DNA of 64,000 nucleotides from contig NZ_OY787469.1 of NCBI RefSeq assembly GCF_963678835.1, positions 1,736,001 through 1,800,000 on the forward strand, written 5' to 3'. The position numbers were made by a program, and so were the translations under genes. The DNA comes from an uncultured Desulfuromonas sp. (GTDB lineage Bacteria; Desulfobacterota; Desulfuromonadia; Desulfuromonadales; Desulfuromonadaceae). The notes beneath the pieces are model-generated. The model had not been told where the DNA came from, did not search any database, and was given only the letters and a program-made list of their open reading frames with translations. Positions 24,900-33,725 of this stretch are shown piece after piece (within the stretch, counting starts at the first letter, position 1; the number at the start of each line of letters is the position of its first letter).

Positions 24900-26621
24900 T
24901 TAGACGTCTTTTTCTTCGTTGAGGATCGTTTCTTTTACCTCCATTTTACGTCCGCTTCCCGTCAGATAGAAAAACACATGCACGGCAGGTTCCCGGTTCG
25001 GCAGGCGCTGAAAGCGAGCAGCAAAATGCTGTAGCTTGATTCCCTGGCCCTGGATGCGTTGCAACTGCTCAGCCACACATTGTTTGAGGTGTGCCTGCTG
25101 AGCGCGGTCGAGATCCAGATCAAAAAAATCCGGCGCGTTGCCGGGAGTCAGTCGTTCGGTGAGGGCGCAATCACGGGCGAGGATGTCGAGCAGGATGGGG
25201 TGCTGCTCTTCATCGGCCTGGCGGCGGATAAAGGCCGCCAGCTGTTCAAACAACTCCTTTTGCCCCAGCGGAAAGCGCAACACGTTGCGCTGCTGCCAAT
25301 CTTGGGCAATGGCTAAAAACGCCTTGCCCATGCTTTGGTAGTGGTTGCCCAGATAGCGCAGTAGATTGCGAGCCCGGCCGCAATTCCAGGTCAGATCCAG
25401 CACCCGGCTCAGGGCGCGGATTTCTTCCAGATCGTTATAGTTCATGGTTGGTGTCGCCAGCACCCGGTAGGGCGGGTTGGGGTCGAACACCAGTTGATGG
25501 TGCTGGGCCTGCTGGCGTAGCGGTGCGCCCGGTAGCAGCTTGACTGTTTCGATTTGAAGATGATCGGGATTGAGGGCCATCACCTGGTCAAATCCCTTCA
25601 CCATTTGGGTCATATCTTCCCCCGGCAATCCGGCAATCAAATCAAGATGCAGGTGGACCTGGGTGGTTTCAATCAGGGCACGAATATTGTCAAACAATTG
25701 CTGCTGCGGGGCATGACGTTTGATGGTTTTTAACGTTTCCGGCAGGGTGGACTGGATGCCGATCTCGAACTGAAACATGTCGTCCGGCACCGTCTTGAGC
25801 AGTTCCAACGTGGCCGCATCGAGCAGATGGGCGCCGATCTCAAAATGGAAATGGCTGCAGCGATTGTGCTGGAGGATAAAGCTGAAAATGTGATAAGCGC
25901 GGCGTGGGTCGTAGTTGAAGGTGCGATCCACCAGTTTGATTTTGGGAATCTCCCGTTCTATCAGCCACAGCAGATCCCGCTCAATGCGCTCCATGGAAAA
26001 CGAGCGGACCCGCGTATCCAGAGCGCTCATGCAGAAGGCACAGCTGTAGGGGCAGCCGCGGCTGGTTTCGTAGTAGACGAAGCCGCGCTCACAGTCCATG
26101 TCGCCACGTTCAAATGGCGACGGGATGTTGTCCAGCGATTCCAGCAACGGGCCGGTGCCTCCATCGATAATCTGTTCGCCATTGCGTTGTTCGACGCCGG
26201 GGATTGGTTTGGCTTGTTGTTCTGCTTGCCAGGCATGGAGCAGGGCGCGCAGCGGTTGCTCCCCTTCGCCATGGATAATGGCAGCAATTCCTGGATGAGG
26301 TTGCCACAACGGCGCAGTCTCGTAGCTGACTTCCGGACCACCGAGGATAATACGGGTATGCGGTGCCGCAACGTGCAGGGCGTCAACCAGCTCCAGAGTG
26401 GCGATGCGGTTCCACAGGTAAACGGAAAAGGCGATCACATCCGGCTGCTCCTTGAGCAACTCGTAGAGCACGTTTTCTTTTGGTTCGTGCAGGGTGAACT
26501 CGCGGATCAGCAGCTCGCCGCAGTCGATAGTCGCATTCTGCTGGCAATAGGCGGCCAGGTAGGGCAGGGCCAGACTGGGGTGGATGTATTTGCTGTGTAG
26601 TGTGGTTAACAGGGTTCGCAT
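24900..26621 (-). CDS. B12-binding-domain radical SAM protein (DUF4080 type)
   Basis: The 573-aa protein has an N-terminal cobalamin-binding-like domain (residues 1-140, with VIAFSVYLWN and IILGGPEVSYE), then a radical SAM domain whose cluster motif is CPYSCAFC (about residue 190; SRGCPYSCAFCMS), and a C-terminal DUF4080-like region ending KMEVKETILNEEKDV. Members of this group are presumed methyltransferases or modification enzymes, and the substrate is unknown. It is divergent from another radical SAM gene at 26758. A copy of its last codons is found at 3764-3848. Confidence 0.88.
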   Translation of the reverse strand: MRTLLTTLHSKYIHPSLALPYLAAYCQQNATIDCGELLIREFTLHEPKENVLYELLKEQPDVIAFSVYLWNRIATLELVDALHVAAPHTRIILGGPEVSYETAPLWQPHPGIAAIIHGEGEQPLRALLHAWQAEQQAKPIPGVEQRNGEQIIDGGTGPLLESLDNIPSPFERGDMDCERGFVYYETSRGCPYSCAFCMSALDTRVRSFSMERIERDLLWLIEREIPKIKLVDRTFNYDPRRAYHIFSFILQHNRCSHFHFEIGAHLLDAATLELLKTVPDDMFQFEIGIQSTLPETLKTIKRHAPQQQLFDNIRALIETTQVHLHLDLIAGLPGEDMTQMVKGFDQVMALNPDHLQIETVKLLPGAPLRQQAQHHQLVFDPNPPYRVLATPTMNYNDLEEIRALSRVLDLTWNCGRARNLLRYLGNHYQSMGKAFLAIAQDWQQRNVLRFPLGQKELFEQLAAFIRRQADEEQHPILLDILARDCALTERLTPGNAPDFFDLDLDRAQQAHLKQCVAEQLQRIQGQGIKLQHFAARFQRLPNREPAVHVFFYLTGSGRKMEVKETILNEEKDV

Positions 26622-26730
26622 GGCGCTCAGTCTAGCCGAGGGCGGTGTCTGAGAAAAGGGAAAAGAGGCTGAAAAAACAAATAAATGGTGTTGTTAGCGC
26701 AGATTTTCGGGTAGCATAAGTCTTTAACTT

Positions 26731-26736
26731 TATAAT
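26731..26736 (+). promoter_or_regulatory. Probable -10 box for the radical SAM gene at 26758
   Basis: A consensus TATAAT lies 22 bases before the start codon, in an A+T-rich stretch of the divergent intergenic region. No good -35 hexamer is seen at the optimal distance. AAGGTG serves as ribosome binding site. Confidence 0.4.
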
Positions 26737-26757
26737 AATTGCAAGGTGATTTTATAG

Positions 26758-28113
26758 ATGGCAAAACAACGGTTACAGCCGACAGCACAGGGGAAAACGA
26801 TTTACATGGTGGTGGCCACCGCCGACGGCGAGGTGTTTGAACATCCCGATCTGCTCATGGCCGGTATGAATGGTATGACCCTGTGTCGACCGCTGGACGA
26901 AGAGCTGATTCCGCTGCCGGAAGGCAGTCGCCTGTTTACTCTGCCACAGACACCGCCGGTGGGGTTTGAGCCGCGTCAAAACCGTTTTGTCACTGCGGAT
27001 CGCCTGCCACGGCGCTGGGGCGGCGAAAAGATCGAAGCGGTGTGTGCTTTTATGGCCCCGGCGTTTACGCGGACACTGTTGCCGGCTGCCGCTTATGGCA
27101 AAGATCGCGAGACCTTGCCGTTGTGGGCGTACACGGCTGTTGGCTGGTGTCTGGAAGAAGAGCGTTTTTACGTTGCCGCGCAAAAGGTTGACCGCAATGT
27201 GCAATGGCAGCCGGAGCGTTTTGATGACCGTGAAGTGGCGCCCGGTGTCGAAAAAATTCTTGACCAGTATCCTGACAACCGTCTGCTTGACCAGTTGTCG
27301 CGCTGTGCCTTGGACTATCACTGCTTTGCAGCAAAAAACCTGTTTCTCGGTCGCTGGGAGGCACCGTTGCCGACGTCACCGGTATGTAATTCGCGCTGCC
27401 TGGGCTGTTTGTCCTATCAGGCGGAAGAGAACGAATGCTGTCCGTCCAGTCAGGAACGCCTGACCTTTGTACCGACCGTTGAAGAGTTATGTCAGACTGC
27501 TGTGCCCCATCTGGAGCAGGCGGAGAACGCTATCGTTTCGTTTGGTCAGGGCTGCGAGGGCGATCCGATCCTCCAGGCCGACACCATTTGCGAGGCGGTG
27601 CGCGCCATGCGCCAACAGACCTCGCGCGGCACCATTAATTTCAATTCAAACGCTTCGTTGCCGGATAAAGTGGTTAAACTGGCCGAAGCGGGAATCGATT
27701 CGATTCGCGTCTCTTTAAATTCATTACGTGAACCGTTTTACAATGCCTATTATCGACCACGGGGCTATGCGTTTGCCGATGTCCTGGAGTCGATCCGTGT
27801 CGCCAAACAAAACGGTTTGTTTGTCATGCTCAATTATCTGGTCTTTCCCGGCATTACTGATCAGCCTGCGGAAGTTGAAGCGTTGCTTAAGGTGATTGAT
27901 AATCGCCAGGTCGACCTGATCCAGATGCGCAACTTGTGTCTTGATCCGCTGATGTATCTGCAGGCCATGCCGCAGGGTGAACCGGGGATGGGCATGAAGG
28001 CGATGCTTGACCACGTTAAGCAACAGGCACCGGCCATTCAGTACGGCTATTTCAACCGTACCCGGGAAAATTTTTATCCGCCCGGTTATGAAACGGACTG
28101 GCCTTTGGATTAA
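26758..28113 (+). CDS. Radical SAM protein, substrate unknown
   Basis: The 451-aa protein has an unrecognised N-terminal region of about 210 residues and a radical SAM core with the cluster motif CNSRCLGC (about residue 217), followed by a second Cys-containing stretch ECCPSSQ, a glycine-rich FGQGCEGDP and the NFNSNASLPDKV and VSLNSLREPFYNAYY strands typical of the TIM barrel. Such proteins occur throughout Deltaproteobacteria and are annotated only as radical SAM proteins. It is divergent from the DUF4080 radical SAM gene; the pair may belong to one pathway, but nothing in the sequence identifies it. Confidence 0.88.
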   Translation: MAKQRLQPTAQGKTIYMVVATADGEVFEHPDLLMAGMNGMTLCRPLDEELIPLPEGSRLFTLPQTPPVGFEPRQNRFVTADRLPRRWGGEKIEAVCAFMAPAFTRTLLPAAAYGKDRETLPLWAYTAVGWCLEEERFYVAAQKVDRNVQWQPERFDDREVAPGVEKILDQYPDNRLLDQLSRCALDYHCFAAKNLFLGRWEAPLPTSPVCNSRCLGCLSYQAEENECCPSSQERLTFVPTVEELCQTAVPHLEQAENAIVSFGQGCEGDPILQADTICEAVRAMRQQTSRGTINFNSNASLPDKVVKLAEAGIDSIRVSLNSLREPFYNAYYRPRGYAFADVLESIRVAKQNGLFVMLNYLVFPGITDQPAEVEALLKVIDNRQVDLIQMRNLCLDPLMYLQAMPQGEPGMGMKAMLDHVKQQAPAIQYGYFNRTRENFYPPGYETDWPLD

Positions 28114-28227
28114 GGGCCGGTCGACGCAAACGGGAAAGATCCTGTTTGTGGCCTGTTAAAGAAAATTCGTTCTATTGACGATACGTATCCACTGTAGAGA
28201 TGAATCACACTGCAAAGGAGTCTGTTG

Positions 28228-28905
28228 ATGAGATTTCACGGCTTGATCGTGGTGCTATTATTGTTGTTGACCGGCATGACCAGCGCCTGGGCGGAAACCC
28301 GTTATGTCTCCGACCGTCTGGTGATTACCGTGCGCGAAGGGATGGGCAATCAATACCGGGTCATAAAGACGCTCCCCTCGGATAGCGCTGTCGAAGTGCT
28401 TGAGGAACAGGGGCGTTATCTGCGGGTTCAATTGAAAGACGGAACTGAAGGCTATGTTCTCAAGCAATACATTTCTCGGACGGTTCCCAAAACAACGGTG
28501 ATCGCCAAGCTGAAGCAGGATGTCGCCAATCTGGAAAAGAAGTTGGCGGACCGTCATGGCTCGGTGAGTACGCTCAGCGAATCAAATGCCCAGCTCGAAG
28601 AATCCCTGATCCAGACCCGACAAGAGCTTGAGCACGTGCAACAGACGTTGCAGCAAACTCAAAAAGAGTACAGTGATCTGCAGGATAAAGCGGAAAATAT
28701 CGTTCTGATCGATAAGGAACGGCAACAACTGAAAAAAGAATTCACCAAGCTCAGTGAAAAGGCGCAACATCTTGAAGAGCAAAATGCCGCAGCGCTTAAA
28801 ACTGCGATGATCAAGTGGTTTGTTGCCGGTGGCGGTGTGTTGTTTGTCGGCTGGGTTGCCGGCAAGTTTTCCCGCAAGAAACGCCGGACCCTGGGTGGTT
28901 TTTAA
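28228..28905 (+). CDS. TIGR04211-type SH3 and coiled-coil membrane protein
   Basis: The 225-aa protein has a signal peptide (MRFHGLIVVLLLLLTGMTSA, cleavage near WA-ET), a bacterial SH3 domain (residues about 24-88, VREGMGNQYRVIKTLPSDS), a coiled coil (about 95-190) and a C-terminal membrane helix (WFVAGGGVLFVGWVAGKF) with a basic cytoplasmic tail KKRRTLGGF. This matches the family of predicted periplasmic SH3 proteins anchored at the C-terminus. A role at the cell envelope is likely but undefined. AGGAG lies 7 bases before the chosen ATG; an adjacent in-frame TTG is less likely. Confidence 0.88.
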   Translation: MRFHGLIVVLLLLLTGMTSAWAETRYVSDRLVITVREGMGNQYRVIKTLPSDSAVEVLEEQGRYLRVQLKDGTEGYVLKQYISRTVPKTTVIAKLKQDVANLEKKLADRHGSVSTLSESNAQLEESLIQTRQELEHVQQTLQQTQKEYSDLQDKAENIVLIDKERQQLKKEFTKLSEKAQHLEEQNAAALKTAMIKWFVAGGGVLFVGWVAGKFSRKKRRTLGGF

Positions 28906-28954
28906 CGGGTGCTAGAAAATAGAAGTTGCTTCCTTCACGCAGGATGACTTGCCG

Positions 28955-29632
28955 ATGCTGAAGTTGCTGTTATATACACACGACCCTGAGGTGCAGAAAC
29001 ATTATCTCAAGGCGTTGCCTGAGGAAGGCGCCATGGCTGTTGTGGTGTCGGACTTCAAGGAATTCTTCAGAGAATCCAACACCATCCCCTGTAGTGGTGT
29101 CCTGCTTGATGTGGTCAGCAGCATCCGCGCCAACCAGTTTGACCGGGAAGTGATTAAGGAGCTGCTGGAGGTTTATCCCTCCTTGCGGCTGCGGCTTGAT
29201 CCGGCAACAGGAGAGATCCGTACCCTGATGACCGGTGCCGGCCCCGGCCAGAATATTTCCATCCGTCAGTTTGTTGAAACCTATTGCTCAGATTTTCTGC
29301 CGCGTTGCCTGCGGATGTGCCAGCGCAAACCGATTCATTGCAATGTGCTTTATTCCTTTCACGATCAGCTAGCATCCGAAGTGGTGCAGCGTTCCGTCAC
29401 CATGGACCTGTCGATTGGTGGATGTTTTCTGGTGACGACCGAGATTTTGGAGGTGGGCGAGCGTTTGTGGATCCGTATCATTGAATTGATGGATAACTCG
29501 CCGATCATGGTTGAAGTTCGCTGGTGTCGTGAGTGGGGCCAGACGATGCTGGTTCCTGGTGTCGGACTCCACTTTTCCGTTATTTCGGATCGACAACTGG
29601 AGGAGGTTCGCACCCTGTTGGATGGGGACTGA
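28955..29632 (+). CDS. PilZ-domain protein with a divergent N-terminal domain
   Basis: The product is about 225 aa. The N-terminal 110 residues look like a divergent receiver-like domain (LKLLLYTHDPEVQKHYLKAL, then GVLLDVVSSIRAN). The C-terminal part is a PilZ domain: RKPIHCNVLYS gives the region of the c-di-GMP-binding arginines and TMDLSIGGCFLV matches the D-x-S-x-x-G motif. The family binds cyclic di-GMP and regulates motility, exopolysaccharide or transcription. ATG 28955 is preferred to TTG 28949 for ribosome-binding-site spacing. It precedes glpK by 35 bases. Confidence 0.8.
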   Translation: MLKLLLYTHDPEVQKHYLKALPEEGAMAVVVSDFKEFFRESNTIPCSGVLLDVVSSIRANQFDREVIKELLEVYPSLRLRLDPATGEIRTLMTGAGPGQNISIRQFVETYCSDFLPRCLRMCQRKPIHCNVLYSFHDQLASEVVQRSVTMDLSIGGCFLVTTEILEVGERLWIRIIELMDNSPIMVEVRWCREWGQTMLVPGVGLHFSVISDRQLEEVRTLLDGD

Positions 29633-29667
29633 GGCGCTGGGAGGCCGTTTCGCGCCAGGAGGCTCGA

Positions 29668-31161
29668 ATGACATCTTATGTTCTGGCCGTTGATCAGGGA
29701 ACGACTGGTACGACGGTTCTGGTTTTTGACCGCGAGGGGGCCGTGTGTGGCCATGCCTACAGCGAGTTTGGTCAGTCCTATCCTCAGCCGGGTTGGGTGG
29801 AGCATGATGCCGAAGAGATCTGGGCTGTCACCCTGCGTGTCATGCGCAAAGCCCTGGATCAGGGGCGGATCTCACCGGAAAAGATCCGTTCCATCGGCAT
29901 TACCAACCAGCGTGAAACGGTGGTGGTGTGGGACCGCCTTACCTCGCGACCCATTGCACCGGCCATTGTCTGGCAGGATCGACGCACCGCTGATTTTTGC
30001 GCGCAGCTTAAAGGCGAAGGTCTGGAAGCGGATTGGCAGCAGCGCACCGGCTTACGCATTGATCCCTATTTTTCCGCCACCAAACTGCATTGGCTGCTCC
30101 AGCAGTCGGAATCCTTGTCTGACCGTGCTCGTCAGGGTGAACTGGCGTTTGGTACCATCGACAGCTGGTTGTTGTGGAAATTGTCCGGCGGTCGTTACCA
30201 TGCCACCGATGTCACCAATGCGTCGCGAACACTGCTGTACGATATCCATCAAGGCTGCTGGAGTGACGCCATTCTCAGACGTCTGGACATTCCTGAAGCG
30301 ATACTGCCGCAGGTCAAACCATCTGCCGGATTTATAACGGAAACGGCTCCCGATTTATTTGATGGGGTGAGCATTCCGGTTTGCGGTGTTGCCGGTGATC
30401 AGCAGGCGGCTTTGTTTGGCCAGATCTGTCACCAACCCGGCATGGCTAAAAATACCTACGGCACCGGTTCATTTTTGCTGCTTAATACTGGGACCACACC
30501 GGTAATCTGTGATCACCTGTTGACGACCATTGCCTGGCAACTCGAAGGCGGCCCTGTTACTTACGCGTTGGAAGGGTCTATTTTTGTCACCGGCGCGGCG
30601 GTTCAATGGCTGCGTGATGGTCTTGGTCTGCTTGACGATGCAGCGGACAGTGCGGCTCTCGCCGAGTCTGTCGCCGGCAATGACGATGTGTATTTTGTGC
30701 CGGCGTTGACCGGCCTTGGTGCTCCGTATTGGGATCCTTACGCCCGTGGTGTCATGGTCGGGTTGACCCGCGGCACAACCCGCGCCCATCTGGTGCGGGC
30801 GGTCTTGGAGAGTATGGTGTATCAGGTGACGGATGTGGCGCGGGTGATGTCGTGTGAATCCGGCGTCGCGCTCACGGAACTGCGTGCCGATGGCGGTGCA
30901 GTCAGCAATGCTTTCTTGATGCAGTTTCAGGCGGATATTCTCGGGGTGCCGGTTATTGTCCCTCCGATCAGTGAGACCACCGCCTTTGGTGCGGCGGCTT
31001 TAGCTGGTCTGGCCGAAGGCGTGTGGACGACATCCGGCGATCTGCAACGGTGTCAAAAAGGCAGACAATGTTATGAGGCTGTCATGCCCCGCCGTCAGGC
31101 CGATCAGTTGATGACGCGCTGGTCCGAAGCTGTTGCCCTGAGCCGTGGCTGGGCACGCTGA
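29668..31161 (+). CDS. glpK: Glycerol kinase
   Basis: The 497-aa protein phosphorylates glycerol with ATP to give sn-glycerol 3-phosphate. The N-terminal phosphate motif is LAVDQGTTGTTVLVFD; the glycerol-contact region QRETVVVWD and WQDRRT, the second signature GAPYWDPYARG, and the C-terminal GGAVSNAFLMQFQADILGVP segment are all present. Length is normal. The ATG at 29668 follows a strong CCAGGAGG site. No glycerol facilitator or glycerol-3-phosphate dehydrogenase gene is adjacent. The upstream PilZ gene is on the same strand 35 bases away and may be co-transcribed. Confidence 0.96.
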   Translation: MTSYVLAVDQGTTGTTVLVFDREGAVCGHAYSEFGQSYPQPGWVEHDAEEIWAVTLRVMRKALDQGRISPEKIRSIGITNQRETVVVWDRLTSRPIAPAIVWQDRRTADFCAQLKGEGLEADWQQRTGLRIDPYFSATKLHWLLQQSESLSDRARQGELAFGTIDSWLLWKLSGGRYHATDVTNASRTLLYDIHQGCWSDAILRRLDIPEAILPQVKPSAGFITETAPDLFDGVSIPVCGVAGDQQAALFGQICHQPGMAKNTYGTGSFLLLNTGTTPVICDHLLTTIAWQLEGGPVTYALEGSIFVTGAAVQWLRDGLGLLDDAADSAALAESVAGNDDVYFVPALTGLGAPYWDPYARGVMVGLTRGTTRAHLVRAVLESMVYQVTDVARVMSCESGVALTELRADGGAVSNAFLMQFQADILGVPVIVPPISETTAFGAAALAGLAEGVWTTSGDLQRCQKGRQCYEAVMPRRQADQLMTRWSEAVALSRGWAR

Positions 31162-31171
31162 GCCATCGCTC

Positions 31172-31606
31172 TTAGGCTTTTCCGCAACGCAGGATTTTGC
31201 TGCCACCTTCAAACAATACCGTGGCCTTATCCAGGCCTGTTTTTCCTGTGACCTGTCCCAGCCCAAACGTCGGATGTTGGACAACATCTTTGACTTTTAA
31301 TGGCGCATCAATGTTGTAGATTTTAACGTTCGAGCGTGATTCCAGATTGAGCTCCTGCCATTCTTGTTGATCGCGTTGCTCGGCACTGAGGCGCTTTTTA
31401 GCCGGTGCTTTTTTCTGACTCGCAGTTGTTGTGACCGGTTTATCAGCTTTAGGTGCCCGATATTTGTGGCGGCCCTGACAGGTGTTGCACATCACCATGG
31501 CGGGTTGATCGTCAACCATGGCAATAATGGTGTGATTGGTGATTTCCCGGCACTTGGTACAGCGTGCATCAATAGTGGTTCCGGCACTGAGGGTGGTGCT
31601 TTTCAT
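31172..31606 (-). CDS. Zinc-ribbon protein with a C-terminal CarD/KOW-like barrel, unknown
   Basis: The 144-aa product has an N-terminal zinc-ribbon-like pair (ARCTKCREITNH and VMCNTCQGRHKYR), a basic Lys/Ala linker, and a C-terminal segment KVKDVVQHPTFGLGQVTGKT followed by ATVLFEGGSKILRC that resembles a small beta barrel of the CarD/RapA-like type. It is probably a nucleic-acid-binding protein. An in-frame start 19 codons upstream exists, but the zinc-ribbon protein sensibly begins at MKSTTLSAGTTIDARC. The gene ends tail-to-tail with glpK, 10 bases apart. Confidence 0.7.
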   Translation of the reverse strand: MKSTTLSAGTTIDARCTKCREITNHTIIAMVDDQPAMVMCNTCQGRHKYRAPKADKPVTTTASQKKAPAKKRLSAEQRDQQEWQELNLESRSNVKIYNIDAPLKVKDVVQHPTFGLGQVTGKTGLDKATVLFEGGSKILRCGKA

Positions 31607-31814
31607 AAGGGATGATTTCTCCAGAAAGATGTCGATGAAATATCGTCGGATTACATGATTCATTGAGGCCGAAGTTTTGATCAGAACTTCAGCAAAGGCT
31701 GGCGATCATAGCATTGATCAGTAGGGAAGTGCAGCACAATGTGATTAGATATTTTTAGGGGCGAGACGGTGTCTGATCCGGCGCAAGCATGGCTTGGTCA
31801 GTTCAACGTTAATG

Positions 31815-31900
31815 GCCTGTGCAGATAAAAGGAGGGCGCGCGGCTCGGCCATATGTCGCCGGTGTCGGCCGATTTCTCAGCCCACAAGCTCTGCACAGGC
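31815..31900. ncRNA. Candidate structured RNA with three nested stems
   Basis: GCCTGTGCAGA (31815-31825) is perfectly complementary to TCTGCACAGGC (31890-31900). Inside, GGGC (31834-31837) pairs with GCCC (31880-31883) and TCGGCC (31845-31850) with GGCCGA (31867-31872). The nested arrangement suggests a folded RNA or a structured 3' UTR of the small minus-strand gene at 31911. The strand is not determined, and it matches no RNA family that I recognise. Confidence 0.45.
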
Positions 31901-31910
31901 GGCTGGACCT

Positions 31911-32078
31911 TCATGATTTTTTTTTCTTGCTGTCGGGGGTCTTTGGGGACATTTTCGGCGTGATTTTTTCTCCACAACAAACATTTTTTTTCTTGTCGGT
32001 CAAGGCGCCACAACGCTCACATTTCACCTTGGCAGCGTTTTTCTTTACCGTGGATTTTCCTTTCAGACATTTTCCCAT
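31911..32078 (-). CDS. Small lysine-rich CxxC protein
   Basis: The 55-aa protein (MGKCLKGKSTVKKNAAKVKC...) is very basic and contains CERCG plus a nearby VCCG, a likely rubredoxin-knuckle-type metal site. GAGGAG lies 8 bases before the ATG at 32078. It follows the metal-efflux gene by 26 bases on the same strand, so it is probably the last gene of that operon. A metal-binding or nucleic-acid role is possible; unknown. Confidence 0.65.
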   Translation of the reverse strand: MGKCLKGKSTVKKNAAKVKCERCGALTDKKKNVCCGEKITPKMSPKTPDSKKKKS

Positions 32079-32104
32079 TGTTTTTCTCCTCACAACGTTT
32101 TTGT

Positions 32105-33034
32105 TTAAGAGCGTGATGGGGTAACGAACGAAGCGTCACTGAAACGATGGACCTCAATGGTGATATGGTGCAGGTTTTTAATTGAATTCAACTGTTCTTT
32201 GTACACCTGAGCTGCTTGAGGTTCGTTGCTGACCAGAGAGATTTCTGCCGAAAGAGCGTGCGGACTGATGTGTCTGACGTGCAGATCAGCAATTCTGGTG
32301 TGGTCACTTTCGAGGGCTTCGCGGATCTGTTGGTTGATGTCGGCGGCGGGTTGTCGGTCCAGCAGAATGCTGCTGGTGTCTTTCATCAGTCCCCAGGCCC
32401 AGATGCCTATGATCACGGCACCGACAATGCCCATGGCAGGGTCCAGCCACAGCCAACCAAAATATTTACCGCACAGCAATGCGACAATGGCCGTCACTGA
32501 GGTTAACGCATCGGCAAGAACATGCAGGTAGGCGGCTTTCAAATTGTGGTCGTGATGATGGCTTTGGCCGTGATCGTGGCCACCGGTGTGCAACATGGCG
32601 GCACTGGCCAGGTTGACAATGAGGCCGATGATGGCAACCAGCAGGGCTTCATTGAAGTGGATAGCGTTAGGGTGGAGCAGGCGGTCAATGGATTCACCGA
32701 CCATCAGTGCGGCAACGCCCGCCAGCAGAATCGCGCTGGTGTAGCCACTGAGAACGCCGACCTTGCCGGTTCCATAGCTGTAGCTGGTGTCTGTTGCGTG
32801 CCGGCGACTGTAGACATAGGCTGCCGCTGTGATTCCCAGGGCAAAAACGTGTGTCCCCATGTGAAAGCCGTCAGCCAATAAGGCCATGGAGCCGAACAGC
32901 CAACCGCCAAGAATTTCAATGATCATCATCACCAGAGTCAGCAGGATCACCCGGTGGGTATTGCGCTCCGCTTGACGGTTATCCTGGTGAAAACTGTGGT
33001 CGTGTTGCCAATGGTCGATGGGGGGCGGATTCAT
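32105..33034 (-). CDS. dmeF: Cation diffusion facilitator, DmeF-like Co/Ni efflux transporter
   Basis: The 309-aa protein has six membrane helices in the CDF arrangement. The metal site shows ADGFHMGTHVFALGI in helix 2 and HVLADALTSV in helix 5. Having His rather than Asp in the helix 2 position (FHMGTH) and a long His-rich loop (HTGGHDHGQSHHHDH) are features of the DmeF group, which exports cobalt and nickel. The N-terminus also has HDHSFHQ. It antiports protons across the inner membrane. It is co-transcribed with a MarR regulator upstream (20-base gap) and a small CxxC protein downstream, which suggests metal-responsive control. Confidence 0.9.
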   Translation of the reverse strand: MNPPPIDHWQHDHSFHQDNRQAERNTHRVILLTLVMMIIEILGGWLFGSMALLADGFHMGTHVFALGITAAAYVYSRRHATDTSYSYGTGKVGVLSGYTSAILLAGVAALMVGESIDRLLHPNAIHFNEALLVAIIGLIVNLASAAMLHTGGHDHGQSHHHDHNLKAAYLHVLADALTSVTAIVALLCGKYFGWLWLDPAMGIVGAVIIGIWAWGLMKDTSSILLDRQPAADINQQIREALESDHTRIADLHVRHISPHALSAEISLVSNEPQAAQVYKEQLNSIKNLHHITIEVHRFSDASFVTPSRS

Positions 33035-33053
33035 GTAAAAGCTCCTTTGGTAT

Positions 33054-33470
33054 TTAAAACTGCTGGACCAGTCGGCTGAGCAGTTGTTGCAGCATGTTTT
33101 TTTCCTCGTCGTTAAATGTTGTGGTCAACTCTCGTGTCAGCAACTCGTGTAATTTGTGATGTTCATTGAACAGTTGCTGCCCTTTGTCGGTCAGAACGAT
33201 CACATAGGAGCGGCGGTCTTTCGGGTTGGGTTGACGATGCAGCGCTCCGAGAGTCTCGAGCCGGTCAACCATCACGGTCAACGTTCCGGTGGTGATGCCC
33301 ATGCGCTGGGCCATCTCTTTCATGCGCATCTCCCCATGATGGCCGACAATTTCAACCGCATGCATCTGCGCCGGTGACAGGCCGCTGTCCTTGACCACGG
33401 TTTGCTCCCATGAGGATATTTTGTCGTACAGTTCAATCAAGACATGTGTCAGGTCGTGGGGGATCGGCAT
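33054..33470 (-). CDS. MarR-family transcriptional regulator
   Basis: The 138-aa protein has the MarR winged-helix fold: LSPAQMHAVEIVGHHGEMRM, KEMAQRMGITTGTLTVMVDRLE (recognition helix) and the wing with DRRSYVIVLTDKG. It acts as a dimer, usually repressing its own operon. CAGGAG precedes the ATG. Two palindromes overlap the probable promoter upstream (33495-33531). It leads the dmeF operon, so the ligand may be a metal or an oxidant, although MarR proteins normally respond to small organics. No cysteine or His cluster for metal sensing is evident. Confidence 0.92.
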   Translation of the reverse strand: MPIPHDLTHVLIELYDKISSWEQTVVKDSGLSPAQMHAVEIVGHHGEMRMKEMAQRMGITTGTLTVMVDRLETLGALHRQPNPKDRRSYVIVLTDKGQQLFNEHHKLHELLTRELTTTFNDEEKNMLQQLLSRLVQQF

Positions 33471-33494
33471 GGGGAAACTCCTGTTGTTTGTTTT

Positions 33495-33531
33495 TCAAAC
33501 TATTTGACCTTAGTTTATTTTGAATGTCAAA
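33495..33531 (-). promoter_or_regulatory. Promoter of the marR-dmeF operon overlapped by two palindromes
   Basis: On the minus strand TTGACA (33530-33525), 17 bases, then TCAAAT (33507-33502) forms a sigma-70 promoter. Palindrome TTTGA-ATG-TCAAA (33519-33531) covers the -35 box and TCAAA-CTA-TTTGA (33495-33507) covers the -10 box. Their centres are 24 bases apart, about two helical turns, as expected for a MarR autorepressor. Confidence 0.65.
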
Positions 33532-33725
33532 CAAAAAGCACCGCGATGCTGTGGTGGTATCCGGTGTTTTCATGTACAGGAATTCGTCGTTGTGATACAA
33601 CACTGGGTGGTGGAAAAAGAGAGAAGTTTTCCAGAAATTTTTACAGGATGCGGTCGGGCTAAGGCGTTCGCTATGGCGGCGTTATGGGCGTGTTACGGCA
33701 TCGTTGTGATAGAAATGGACCGATT

